This document shows positions 42,776-51,191 of a stretch of 64,000 bases of DNA, one piece after another. This stretch comes from Nocardia suismassiliense (GTDB taxonomy: Bacteria; Actinomycetota; Actinomycetes; Mycobacteriales; Mycobacteriaceae): contig NZ_LT985361.1 in assembly GCF_900269665.1 (NCBI RefSeq), positions 7,805,881 through 7,869,880 of the forward strand, in the 5' to 3' direction. The notes beneath the pieces are model-generated. The model saw nothing but the letters and a program-made list of their open reading frames with translations. It did no database searches and was not told the DNA's origin. How positions within the stretch are numbered: the stretch's first letter is position 1; every line of letters starts with the position of its first letter. The translations under genes were made by a program, and so were the position numbers.

Positions 42776-44434
42776 ATGGTTGTCTCCTTCCCCGCGTTGA
42801 GTGGTACCGCCCGCAAGGCCGGCGTTCTCGCCTTGGGCGTGAACGTCATGGTCAAACGGCGGTTGTTCAATCCGCTCCGGCTCGATCACGCCGCACGCTC
42901 GGCGTTCAACGTGGTCAAGTTCGGCCCGTTCGCGGGCGTCGCCATGCACGCCGCCCAGACCAGGCCCGAGGCGGGCGCCATCGTCGACGAGGCAGGCGAG
43001 CTGACCTTCGGCCAGCTGAACGAGCAGTCGAACGCGCTGGCTCGCGGCCTCGCCGCACAGGGCCTCGAGCCGGGTGACGTGGTCGCGGTGCTGGCCCGCG
43101 ACCATCGCGGCATGGTGCTGAGCCTGCTCGCGACCGGCAAGCTCGGCGTGCGCACGGTGCTGATGAACACCGGCTTCGCCAAACCGCAGTTCGCCGACGT
43201 GGCCGCGCGCGAGCAGGTGAAGGCGGTGCTGCACGACAGCGAGTTCGTCGACCTGATGAGCGCCATTCCCGCCGAGATCCCGCGGGTGCTCACCTGGGTC
43301 GACGCGAAGGACAATGTCGACCCGTCGGCCGCGACCATCGAGTCGCTGTCGGCGGGCCGGTCCACCGACCCGCTGCCCGCGCCCGCGAAGCCGGGCGGCA
43401 TGGTCATCCTGACCAGCGGCACCACCGGCACCCCCAAGGGCGCGCCGCGCGACAAGGTGAGCCCGTTCGCCTCGGCCCAGTTCGTCGACCGGGTGCCGCT
43501 GCCGCACAACGGCACCATGATCATGGCCGCGCCGATCTTCCACGGCACCGGGCTCTCCCAGTTCACCATCGGCGTCGCCCTCGGTAACCGGGTCGTCTTC
43601 CAGCAGCGGCGGTTCGACCCGGAGCAGACGCTGGCGAACATCGTGAAGTACCGGGCCGATTCGCTGGTGGTCGTGCCGACCATGCTGCAGCGCATCCTCG
43701 ACCTCGACGACGAAGTGCTGGCCAAGTACGACCCGAGCACCATCAAGGTGATCTTCGCGGCGGGCTCGGCCATCGCACCCGACGTCGTCACCCGCACCCT
43801 GGATTACTTCGGCGACACCCTCTACAACCTCTACGGCTCCACCGAATGCGCGGTCATGACGGTCGCCACCCCCGAGGACCTGCGCAAGGCGCCGACCACC
43901 GCGGGCAAGGCACCGGTCGGGATCCGGATCGTGCTGCTCGACGAGAACCGCAAGCCGATCACCGAGCCGAATGTCACCGGCACCATTTTCGTCGACAACG
44001 GTTTCGCGTTCACCGGATACACCGACGGCCGCACCAAAGAGGTGGTGGACGGCATGATGTCCAGCGGCGACGTCGGGCACTTCGACGCCGACGGACTGCT
44101 GTTCATCGACGGCCGCGACGACGACATGATCGTCTCCGGCGGCGAGAACGTCTTCCCGCTCGAGGTGGAGAACCTGATCGCCGGGCGCGAGGACATCTTC
44201 GAGGCCGCCGTGGTCGGGGTGGACGATCGCGAATTCGGCAAGCGTTTGCGGGCGTTCGTCGTGCCCGGCCCGGACTCCAAGCGCGATCCGCAGGAGATCA
44301 AGGACTTCGTCAAGGCGAACCTGGCCCGCTACAAGGTGCCGCGCGAAGTGATCTTCCTCGACGAGCTGCCCCGCAATGCCACCGGCAAGCTGCTGCGCAA
44401 GCCGCTGGTCGAGATGGACATCGAAGCGAGCTGA
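42776..44434 (+). CDS. Acyl-CoA synthetase (FadD family), second of tandem pair
   Basis: A 552-residue AMP-forming ligase very similar to the preceding one: the shared blocks LARDHRG, LMNTGFAKPQFA, HDSEF and VDGRDDDMIVSGGENVFP are almost identical, showing a tandem duplication. ILTSGTTGTPKGA is the nucleotide-binding motif and PRNATGKLLRKPL the catalytic lysine region. ATG 42776 has GGAAGG ten bases upstream; the frame extends further 5' without protein character. 172 bp separate the two, so they may be expressed from separate promoters. Confidence 0.93.
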   Translation: MVVSFPALSGTARKAGVLALGVNVMVKRRLFNPLRLDHAARSAFNVVKFGPFAGVAMHAAQTRPEAGAIVDEAGELTFGQLNEQSNALARGLAAQGLEPGDVVAVLARDHRGMVLSLLATGKLGVRTVLMNTGFAKPQFADVAAREQVKAVLHDSEFVDLMSAIPAEIPRVLTWVDAKDNVDPSAATIESLSAGRSTDPLPAPAKPGGMVILTSGTTGTPKGAPRDKVSPFASAQFVDRVPLPHNGTMIMAAPIFHGTGLSQFTIGVALGNRVVFQQRRFDPEQTLANIVKYRADSLVVVPTMLQRILDLDDEVLAKYDPSTIKVIFAAGSAIAPDVVTRTLDYFGDTLYNLYGSTECAVMTVATPEDLRKAPTTAGKAPVGIRIVLLDENRKPITEPNVTGTIFVDNGFAFTGYTDGRTKEVVDGMMSSGDVGHFDADGLLFIDGRDDDMIVSGGENVFPLEVENLIAGREDIFEAAVVGVDDREFGKRLRAFVVPGPDSKRDPQEIKDFVKANLARYKVPREVIFLDELPRNATGKLLRKPLVEMDIEAS

Positions 44435-44480
44435 ACCCCCGGAGTCCCGCACTCCCGGCCCGCACACCGTTAATTGAGCT

Positions 44481-44514
44481 CCCCACACGAATTCACAATC
44501 GGATTCGTGTGGGG
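44481..44514 (+). terminator. Hairpin terminator after tandem fadD genes
   Basis: CCCCACACGAAT (44481-44492) pairs perfectly with ATTCGTGTGGGG (44503-44514), loop of ten; 47 bp past the ligase stop. No T-tract. Confidence 0.7.
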
Positions 44515-44629
44515 ACGACAGTGCGGGTGCAGCAGTGACCGCACGTGATCGGCATTTTCGGTTTCGCGCTGTTTATCGGGCGTTTGTCGGTGGGGAAGAT
44601 GCGCGCAATTGGTCGGCTACTATCAGCGC

Positions 44630-45190
44630 GTGAGTATCGAGTTCGGCCGGTCGACCGCGGGGCACCGCGGCGCCGTCGCGTGGGTACGCGGTGGTTCGGC
44701 CGGAGCGATCTCGGCGACCATTTCCGTTGCGGCCCATGGCTGGGCGTCCGGGGGCATGTCGCCGGCCAGCACGACGCTCGTCCTGCTGGCCGCGGCCGCC
44801 GCGGTGATCGGCGCGCTGGTGGCCGCGCTCGCGCCGCTGCGTGACACCGCCGTCGGCCTGATCACCGCGCTCGTGGCCGGGCAGCTGCTCGGCCACTTCA
44901 CCATGGGGTTCAATTCCGGCCATTTGCACCACGGCGATGCCCAGCTGACGCCGGCGATGCTCACCGCGCACGTGCTCGCGGCCATTGCCGCCGCACTGGT
45001 GATCCGCGGCGCGGAAACCGCCTATCGAACCGGCACCGCCGTGCTTTTCCACGTGCTGCGGTCGCCGCGCTCCGCACCCGTGCTCGCGGACCCCGCGCCG
45101 CTGCGCACCACACACCGCGACCGCGTCATCCTGCGCGTGCTCGCCGCCGCGTCGCTGCGGACCCGCGGTCCGCCACTCATGGTCAGCTGA
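44630..45190 (+). CDS. Membrane protein of unknown function with His-rich loop
   Basis: A 186-residue protein from GTG 44630 (start chosen just before SIEFGRST). Four hydrophobic segments are visible, around residues 25-42, 50-72, 80-95 and 118-135. Between the third and fourth lies HFTMGFNSGHLHHGDAQLTP, a loop with four histidines and a methionine that could bind a metal. It precedes a PepSY membrane protein whose own loop is His/Met-rich, so the pair may handle a metal such as copper or iron; this is inference from composition and context. Confidence 0.7.
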   Translation: MSIEFGRSTAGHRGAVAWVRGGSAGAISATISVAAHGWASGGMSPASTTLVLLAAAAAVIGALVAALAPLRDTAVGLITALVAGQLLGHFTMGFNSGHLHHGDAQLTPAMLTAHVLAAIAAALVIRGAETAYRTGTAVLFHVLRSPRSAPVLADPAPLRTTHRDRVILRVLAAASLRTRGPPLMVS

Positions 45191-45447
45191 CCTCGACTCA
45201 GCACTTTTCACACGAAGACATCGCTCGTCGCCGTCTCGTGTCGTCCTGTCGACACCGCTGCGGCACCGGTCTTTCCACCGTGCCGTCATCGCGAAGCACT
45301 GCCGCGCAACGGATATCGGTCCAGCGCGCGATAAACATTGCTCGCGCCGCCGACGCATGCCGTCTTCGACCATCGCAGGAGTCCCGACCGAACATCGGGA
45401 ACTACGCCCGCACACCGGGTTTCCCGAGCTGCAGAAACGAAAAGACC

Positions 45448-46914
45448 GTGAGCACAACAGAAACCATTAGACCCGACGCCGAATTACCACCGCCGCCTCC
45501 CGAATCCACGCCCGCGCGCAAACCGGCAACGCGAAACGGGCTGTACGCATTGGCCATGCGACTGCATTTCTACGCGGGCATATTCGTCGCCCCGTTCATT
45601 CTCATCGCCGCCGTCACCGGCGCCCTCTACGCGATCTCTCCGACCCTCGAGTCGATCGTGTCGCGCGACCTGCTGGCGGTCGAGGCGAGCGGCACACCGA
45701 AACCGCTGTCCGAGCAGATCAGCGCCGCCGTCGCGACCCAGCCGCAGCTCGCCCTGGCCGCGGTCGCACCCGCGCCGGGCGCCGAGGACACCACCCGGGT
45801 CTTGTTCGACGACCCCTCGCTCGGCGAATCCGAGCGCCGCGCGGTGTTCGTCAACCCGTACACGGCCCAGCCGGTCGGTAACTCCGTCGTCTACGGCAGC
45901 TCCGGCGCACTGCCCTTGCGCACCTGGATCGACCGGTTGCACCGGGATCTGCACCTGGGCGAGCCGGGCCGCCTCTACAGCGAGCTGGCCGCGTCCTGGT
46001 TGTGGGTGATCGCACTGGCCGGCCTGATCGTGTGGATCCGCCGGGTGCGCACACGGCGGAACCGGAACTCCGCGGGCTGGCTGTTCGCGCCGGATCGTTC
46101 GCAGAACGGCCGCGGCCGGACGGTGAATTGGCATGGCTCCGTAGGCATGTGGGTGCTGCCGATCATCCTGCTGCTGTCCGCGACCGGCATGACCTGGTCG
46201 ACCTACGCGGGCGCCAACATCACCGAACTGCGTCAACAGCTGAGCTGGACCACCCCCGCGGTCACCATGGCATTGCCGGGAAGCGTTGCGCCCAGCCATG
46301 ATTCGGGCGGCGATCATCACGATGGCCACCAGATGTCACCGATGCCGAGCAACCCGAGCGACCGGATCGCCGAGGTCGACCGGGTCGAGGCGACCGCACG
46401 CGCCAACGGTGTGAATCAGGCCGTCGAGATCACCATTCCCGCGCAGCCGGGTCAAGCGTTCGCGGTGAAGGAACGGCGGATGCCCGGCACGTACACGGTC
46501 GACGCGGTGGCGGTCGACGGCGCCACCGGTGCGGTCACCGATCGGCTCGCGTACGCCGACTGGCCGCTGATGGCCAAGCTCACCAACTGGGGCATCCAGT
46601 TCCACATGGGCTTGCTGTTCGGGCTGCTCAACCAGCTACTGCTGCTCGCCGTCATGATCGGGTTGATCACCGTGCTGGTGCGCGGCTATTTCATGTGGTG
46701 GCGCAGGCGTCCGACTCGTAGGACTGGGCGACCCGCGCTGGGCCGGGCACCGCGACGGGGTGCCTTGCGCCGGAGCTCACCGTGGATTGCGGTACCGGTA
46801 GTGGCGCTGGCGCTGGTGGTCGGCTGGTTCGCCCCACTGGTCGGGCTGAGCTTGCTCGCCTTCCTCGTGGTCGACGTGCTGGTGGGAGTCACGGCAAGAA
46901 GGCGCGCCGCGTAA
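45448..46914 (+). CDS. PepSY-associated membrane protein (PiuB/COG3182-like)
   Basis: A 488-residue PepSY_TM protein. Four main membrane spans: FYAGIFVAPFILIAAVTGAL near residue 40, a central pair (ELAASWLWVIALAGLIVWI and MWVLPIILLLSATGMTW) and FHMGLLFGLLNQLLLLAVMI, plus a C-terminal pair. Conserved membrane histidines are in the first span (RLHFYAG), in LHRDLHLGE, and in NWHGSVG. A loop DHHDGHQM is metal-ligand-rich. Members are linked to iron or copper uptake and may bind haem. GTG 45448 lacks a strong ribosome-binding site. Probably co-expressed with the gene before it. Confidence 0.88.
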   Translation: MSTTETIRPDAELPPPPPESTPARKPATRNGLYALAMRLHFYAGIFVAPFILIAAVTGALYAISPTLESIVSRDLLAVEASGTPKPLSEQISAAVATQPQLALAAVAPAPGAEDTTRVLFDDPSLGESERRAVFVNPYTAQPVGNSVVYGSSGALPLRTWIDRLHRDLHLGEPGRLYSELAASWLWVIALAGLIVWIRRVRTRRNRNSAGWLFAPDRSQNGRGRTVNWHGSVGMWVLPIILLLSATGMTWSTYAGANITELRQQLSWTTPAVTMALPGSVAPSHDSGGDHHDGHQMSPMPSNPSDRIAEVDRVEATARANGVNQAVEITIPAQPGQAFAVKERRMPGTYTVDAVAVDGATGAVTDRLAYADWPLMAKLTNWGIQFHMGLLFGLLNQLLLLAVMIGLITVLVRGYFMWWRRRPTRRTGRPALGRAPRRGALRRSSPWIAVPVVALALVVGWFAPLVGLSLLAFLVVDVLVGVTARRRAA

Positions 46915-46934
46915 CCCGAAAAGGGTGCGCGGCG
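46905..46934 (+). terminator. Hairpin overlapping the PepSY stop codon
   Basis: CGCCGCG (46905-46911) and CGCGGCG (46928-46934), with an inner ACCC/GGGT extension, enclose a GAAAA loop. The stop codon TAA is inside the stem. A second copy of GCCGCGTAACCC follows at about 46954-46965. Confidence 0.5.
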
Positions 46935-46973
46935 GTTGACCGCAAAGGTGCACGCCGCGTAACCCCCGCACTG

Positions 46974-47039
46974 GGTTCCTCCCCGGATGAGACGGTCCGG
47001 CTGGTCTAACAGCCAGGCCGTCTCGACCGGAGAGGAACC
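46974..47039. repeat. Long inverted repeat between convergent genes
   Basis: Two 22-base arms (46974-46995 and 47018-47039) match at 19 positions; the loop itself contains CTGG...CCAG. The 66-base structure is too long for a simple terminator. It is followed at once by another hairpin at 47044-47084. Confidence 0.6.
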
Positions 47040-47043
47040 CCGT

Positions 47044-47084
47044 GCACCCCGAGTGTGCTTGCGCTGTCGCGGAACTCGGGGTGC
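47044..47084. terminator. Hairpin downstream of FBP-domain gene
   Basis: GCACCCCGAGT (47044-47054) and ACTCGGGGTGC (47074-47084) form a perfect 11-bp stem with a 19-base loop, about 80 bp past the leftward stop at 47166; probably a leftward or bidirectional terminator. Confidence 0.5.
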
Positions 47085-47165
47085 GGGTTCGGCGAGCGGA
47101 GTGTCAAGTGTCGGCGCATGGCATCTACCTCCGTTTCATTGTTTCGATTGATCAACTAGTGGTGA

Positions 47166-47657
47166 CTAGCTGTAGAGCCTGGCGACGAACGCCCGCATAT
47201 TGGCCAGCATCCGCTCGACCTTCTGCTCGGGGTTCAGGTTCTCCCGATACCGGTTGCCCAGCGCCGGGGTCTTCTTGCCGCGCGCGTACAGCGAGCAGGC
47301 CAGATCGGTGCACATATAGGTGCCGATCGTGTTGCCCTTGCGTCCGGACGGACCCGCTTTGGCCGCCGTCAGCAAGGAAACGGCGCTGCCGGTGTGCGTG
47401 GTCAGGCAGATCGAGCACATCTGGGCCCGACCCGACCCGCCGGTCTCGTAGCGCAGCGCGACGCCGACCAGTTCGTCGTCGTCCTGCGGGATGACCAGAT
47501 AGCACCGGCCCGGCAGCGACGGGTCGCTCCAGCCGAGGAAATCGAGGTCGTCCCAGGGGCGTTCGTCGAGTTCTCTGGGCATCGGCAGCCGTTTGGCCTC
47601 GGTTTTGGAACAGTTGATGAACGACGACCTGATGTCGCGCTCAGTCACGGGTTTCAT
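47166..47657 (-). CDS. FBP domain protein (EF-G-binding, treble-clef zinc finger)
   Basis: A 163-residue protein of the FBP-C/FusB-like group. A treble-clef zinc finger is formed by MCSICLTTH and YMCTDLAC, about 30 residues apart. The N-terminal VTERDIRSSFINCSKTEAKR and the LDFLGWSDP segment are typical of the actinobacterial family. In FusB the domain binds elongation factor G and frees it from stalled ribosomes; in this subfamily the role is unproven. ATG 47657 follows GGAG at nine bases. Confidence 0.88.
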   Translation of the reverse strand: MKPVTERDIRSSFINCSKTEAKRLPMPRELDERPWDDLDFLGWSDPSLPGRCYLVIPQDDDELVGVALRYETGGSGRAQMCSICLTTHTGSAVSLLTAAKAGPSGRKGNTIGTYMCTDLACSLYARGKKTPALGNRYRENLNPEQKVERMLANMRAFVARLYS

Positions 47658-47945
47658 GGCGTTTCACTCCATTCCTTCTGATCGGTAACAAACCGCAGTG
47701 ACGTTACGGGGCGCGACGGTCGCCGATCAAACGCATTTCACTCGCCGATACCGGCTGGTCAGCTGCCTGTGCAGAGAATCACCGGACCGGTCGGTCGCTG
47801 TTGAGCGGGCCAGATGGCCGTGTCGGTCTGTTTGTCCCCCATCGCGCCGGGTATGCGCGGGATGTCCTGAGTCGCCACGTCACGAGCGACCGAGTGAGTG
47901 CCCGCCCCGGCGAGGCTGCGGGGTCGGGCGACGAAAGGGGTTTAT

Positions 47946-48407
47946 GTGAGTACGTTGGCCGCCACAGTGGACGTCGAAGTCCCGGTACGCACCGCGTACA
48001 ACCAGTGGACGCAATTCGAGACGTTCCCCCAATTCATGGAGGGCGTCGAAGAGGTGCGCCAACTCGATGACAAGCACACGCACTGGCGGATCCATGTCGG
48101 TCCGGCCACGCGTGAATTCGACGCCACCATTACCGAACAGCATCCCGATGAACGGGTCGCCTGGAAATCCGACAGCGGCCCCGAGCATGCGGGTGTCATC
48201 ACGTTCCATCGCCTGAGCGATACCACCACCCGGGTCACTGCCCAGATGGAGGTCGATCCGGAGGGCTTCGTGGAACACGCCGCCGACAAGCTCGGCGTGC
48301 TGAAGCACCGCGTCAACGGAGATATGCAGCGCTTCAAGGAGTTCATCGAAAAACAAGGTCACGAGACCGGCGCCTGGCGCGGCGATATCCCGCGTCCGGA
48401 CGCCTGA
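47946..48407 (+). CDS. SRPBCC family protein (cyclase/dehydrase-like)
   Basis: A 153-residue START-like protein: VDVEVPVRTAYNQWTQFETF is the first strand-helix of the fold, and FPQFMEGVEEVRQLDDKHTHW and VTAQMEVDPEGFVEHAADKL complete the cavity-forming sheet and long C-terminal helix. It should bind a hydrophobic ligand; the polyketide cyclase label is only a family name. GTG 47946 has AAAGGGG five bases upstream. Followed by a DUF4383 gene in the same direction 17 bp away, so probably one transcript. Confidence 0.88.
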   Translation: MSTLAATVDVEVPVRTAYNQWTQFETFPQFMEGVEEVRQLDDKHTHWRIHVGPATREFDATITEQHPDERVAWKSDSGPEHAGVITFHRLSDTTTRVTAQMEVDPEGFVEHAADKLGVLKHRVNGDMQRFKEFIEKQGHETGAWRGDIPRPDA

Positions 48408-48424
48408 CCGAAAGGCAGCCAGTC

Positions 48425-48904
48425 ATGGCAACATTCCAGCCGAACGCGGCAACCACCGAATGGACGCCGACCAGAATCGCCGCCCTCGCCGTAGGCGCCG
48501 TCTTCTTGATAGTCGGTGTGCTCGGCTTCATCCCGGGCGTCACCACCGACTACGACACGATGACCTTCGCCGGGCACCACTCCGACGCCGAACTGCTAGG
48601 CGTATTCGAAGTTTCGGTGCTGCACAACATCGTGCACCTGCTGTTCGGCGTAGCCGGCCTGCTCGCCGCACGCACCTTCCAGGGCGCCCGCTGGTTCCTG
48701 CTCGGCGGCGGCGCCATCTATCTGGTGCTGTGGTTGTACGGCCTGATCATCGATAAGGGCAGCGCCGCCAACTTCGTCCCGGTCAACGATGCCGACAATT
48801 GGCTGCACTTCGGCCTCGGCCTCGGCATGGTCGTCCTCGGCGCCCTGCTGCCACGGCTCGGCGCGCCGGGTCACGCGGGTCAGGGCAGCCAGGCCTTCCG
48901 ATAA
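48425..48904 (+). CDS. DUF4383 membrane protein
   Basis: A 159-residue protein with four transmembrane helices: IAALAVGAVFLIVGVLGF, VSVLHNIVHLLFGVAGLL, FLLGGGAIYLVLWLYGLI and FGLGLGMVVLGALLP, and the family hallmark HNIVHLLFGVAGL and DNWLHFGLG. Members are common in actinobacteria, often next to stress-related genes, without known function. Transcribed with the SRPBCC gene upstream and closed by a strong terminator. Confidence 0.9.
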   Translation: MATFQPNAATTEWTPTRIAALAVGAVFLIVGVLGFIPGVTTDYDTMTFAGHHSDAELLGVFEVSVLHNIVHLLFGVAGLLAARTFQGARWFLLGGGAIYLVLWLYGLIIDKGSAANFVPVNDADNWLHFGLGLGMVVLGALLPRLGAPGHAGQGSQAFR

Positions 48905-48938
48905 CCCTTGCGACACAACTGAATACGCTCTGCGCGAG

Positions 48939-48963
48939 CCCCGCCCGGGTAGTCCGGGCGGGG
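48939..48963. terminator. Bidirectional terminator
   Basis: CCCCGCCCGG (48939-48948) and CCGGGCGGGG (48954-48963), perfect 10-bp stem with loop GTAGT, then TTT. It separates the DUF4383 gene from the convergent small membrane protein. Confidence 0.8.
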
Positions 48964-48974
48964 TTTCGCAGGTG

Positions 48975-49229
48975 TCAGGGCATTTCCGACGGTTCGTCCG
49001 GTAACTCGGCGGCGGGCGCCTTCTCCGGCACCGCGATCGGGCGCAGGACGACCCAGGCGATGAAGAGCAGGGACACCACGCCCATGCCGATCCCCGCCCA
49101 GAGATTCACATTGATGCCACCGGTTTTGGCTTCGTCGGCGGCGGTATGGCTGACCAGGCCGGTGATGATCAGAATGATGCCGTAGCTGCCGAGTAGGGCG
49201 CCGACGATGGTGCGGATGTCGAAAAGCAT
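48975..49229 (-). CDS. Small two-span membrane protein paired with symporter
   Basis: An 84-residue protein with two transmembrane helices (TIVGALLGSYGIILIITGLV and LWAGIGMGVVSLLFIAWVVL) and an acidic cytoplasmic tail ending PDEPSEMP. It begins 9 bp after the symporter stop on the same strand, a coupling that recalls small accessory subunits of SSS transporters, although it is not clearly homologous to a named one. Probably co-expressed with galK and the symporter. Confidence 0.8.
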   Translation of the reverse strand: MLFDIRTIVGALLGSYGIILIITGLVSHTAADEAKTGGINVNLWAGIGMGVVSLLFIAWVVLRPIAVPEKAPAAELPDEPSEMP

Positions 49230-49238
49230 GGCGGCTCC

Positions 49239-51002
49239 TTATCCGACAATGATGTTGAGAGCGATGACGAGCACCAGGGCGATGCCCGCGAGCAGCACCG
49301 GGCGCTGATACCAGGGCAGCGAGGCCTGCTCCGGATCGGTGCGCACTTCCTTCGGCGTCTCCGAGTAGACCAGACCGACGAGCTCGGCGACCGGCTTGGG
49401 CTGGGTCACCTGGGTGACCAGCACGCTGACCACGATGTCGACCGCGAACGCCACACCGGCGGCCACGAAACTCGACCCCTGGCCGGACAGGTGGAACACC
49501 TCCATCTGGTGCAGGATGAAAATCACCACGGCGGAACCGGTTCCGCAGACCAGACCCATCCAGCCCGCGGTCGGGGTCATCCGTTTCCAGAACATGCCGA
49601 GGATGAACGTCGCGAACAACGGTGCGTTGAAGAAGCTGAACAGCGTCTGCAGGTAGTCCATCATGTTGCTGAAGCTGGACGCGATGAACGCGGTGAAAAT
49701 CGCCGTCACCGTCGCGCCGACGGTAGCCCATCGGCCGATCGACAGGTAGTACCCGTCCGGGCGGTCCTTGCGCACGTACTGCTGCCACAGGTCGTAGCTG
49801 AACACGGTGTTGAACGCCGAGATATTGGCCGCCATGCCGGCCATGAACGCCGCGAGCAGACCCGCGATGCCCACCCCGAGCAGGCCGTTGGGCAGCACGT
49901 CCTTCATCAGATACAGCAACGCCTGGTTGTAGGTGGTGTCACCGCTGAAGTCCGGATTCGCCGTCTTCGCCGCCTTGTACTCACTCATCTGCGGCACCAG
50001 CACCGCGCTGATCATGCCGGGGATCACCACGATCAGCGGGATGAACATCTTCGGGTAGGCGCCGATGATCGGGGTGCGCCGGGCCGCCGAGATGGAGTGC
50101 GTCGCCAACGCGCGCTGCACCTCGACGAAGTTGGTGGTCCAGTACCCGAACGAGAGCACGAACCCGAGCCCGAACACGATGCCGAGCACCGAGAGCATGT
50201 TGTTGCCGAACCCGCTGAGCTCGTTGCCTGGCCACGAATCCAGTTGCGTCGCACCGCCCGGCGATGCGGACACCTTCTCCCGCAACCCGTCCCAGCCGCC
50301 GACCTTGTGCAGGCCGACCAGCGTGAGCGGCAGCAGCGCGGCCACGATCACGAAGAACTGCAGTACCTCGTTGTAGATCGCGGCCGACAGCCCGCCGAGG
50401 GTGATGTAGGACAGCACGATCACCGCCGCGATCACCACCGACAGCCACAGCGGCCAGCCGAGCAGCACATTCAGGATGGTGCCGAGCAGATACAGGTTGA
50501 CGCCCGCGATCAGCACTTGGGCGATCGCGAAGCTGAGCGCGTTCACCAGGTGCGCGCCGGTACCGAAGCGCCTGCGCATGAACTCCGGCACGCTGCGCAC
50601 CTTGGAGCCGTAGTAGAACGGCATCATCACCACGCCGAGGAACAGCATGGCGGGGATCGCGCCGATCCAGAAGTAGTGGAAGGTGGGGAAACCGAATTGG
50701 GCGCCGTTGGCCGACATGCCCATGATCTCGACGGCACCGAGGTTCGCGGAGATGAACGCGAGGCCGGTCACCCAGGCGGGCAGCGAACGCCCGGACAGGA
50801 AGAAGTCGATGCTGGACGAGACCCGCTGTCTGGCGAGTAAGCCGATGCCGAGTACGAACACGAAATATAAGGCGACCAGCGCGAAGTCGACCGGAGCCGC
50901 GTCCAGGCGCAACTCCGAAGCGTCTAAATAGGTCGATGCCATCGACTGCGGCTCGGCGGCGAGCAGCGCGGACGGCAGAACGGGTGAATCGACAAGCGGC
51001 AC
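49239..51002 (-). CDS. Sodium:solute symporter (SSS family), probable sugar transporter
   Basis: A 587-residue SSS transporter with 13-14 helices. Family signatures include FFLSGRSLPAWVTGLAFISA near the N-terminus, YITLGGLSAAIYNEVLQFFV, and FMAGMAANISAFNTVFSYDL. The GTG at 51002 was chosen because AGGAGG lies at six to seven bases; ATG 50942 further in is less well supported. The galactokinase gene is 189 bp upstream on the same strand, so galactose is the likeliest solute, by context. Followed closely by a small membrane protein. Confidence 0.92.
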   Translation of the reverse strand: MPLVDSPVLPSALLAAEPQSMASTYLDASELRLDAAPVDFALVALYFVFVLGIGLLARQRVSSSIDFFLSGRSLPAWVTGLAFISANLGAVEIMGMSANGAQFGFPTFHYFWIGAIPAMLFLGVVMMPFYYGSKVRSVPEFMRRRFGTGAHLVNALSFAIAQVLIAGVNLYLLGTILNVLLGWPLWLSVVIAAVIVLSYITLGGLSAAIYNEVLQFFVIVAALLPLTLVGLHKVGGWDGLREKVSASPGGATQLDSWPGNELSGFGNNMLSVLGIVFGLGFVLSFGYWTTNFVEVQRALATHSISAARRTPIIGAYPKMFIPLIVVIPGMISAVLVPQMSEYKAAKTANPDFSGDTTYNQALLYLMKDVLPNGLLGVGIAGLLAAFMAGMAANISAFNTVFSYDLWQQYVRKDRPDGYYLSIGRWATVGATVTAIFTAFIASSFSNMMDYLQTLFSFFNAPLFATFILGMFWKRMTPTAGWMGLVCGTGSAVVIFILHQMEVFHLSGQGSSFVAAGVAFAVDIVVSVLVTQVTQPKPVAELVGLVYSETPKEVRTDPEQASLPWYQRPVLLAGIALVLVIALNIIVG

Positions 51003-51191
51003 AGCGTCCCTCCTGGCGGTGAAACCGGGCGTCGAGCGAGATCCTTCGTGGTACGAGATCGTGCGTCTACGGGTACTGCGTGGCGCGCGCGACTCCCTCG
51101 TCGCCGGCCGAATGGTGTCGGCCGACACCTACTCTGCGTGATTGTGCCTCACTCGGGGGGCACAATCGTGCACAAAAAGCTGGGCGGTCGC

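Noticed and set aside
42671..44488. 605-codon leftward frame opposite the second FadD gene
   Set aside because: Exact antisense shadow of a clear acyl-CoA ligase; composition and lack of motifs show it is not a gene.
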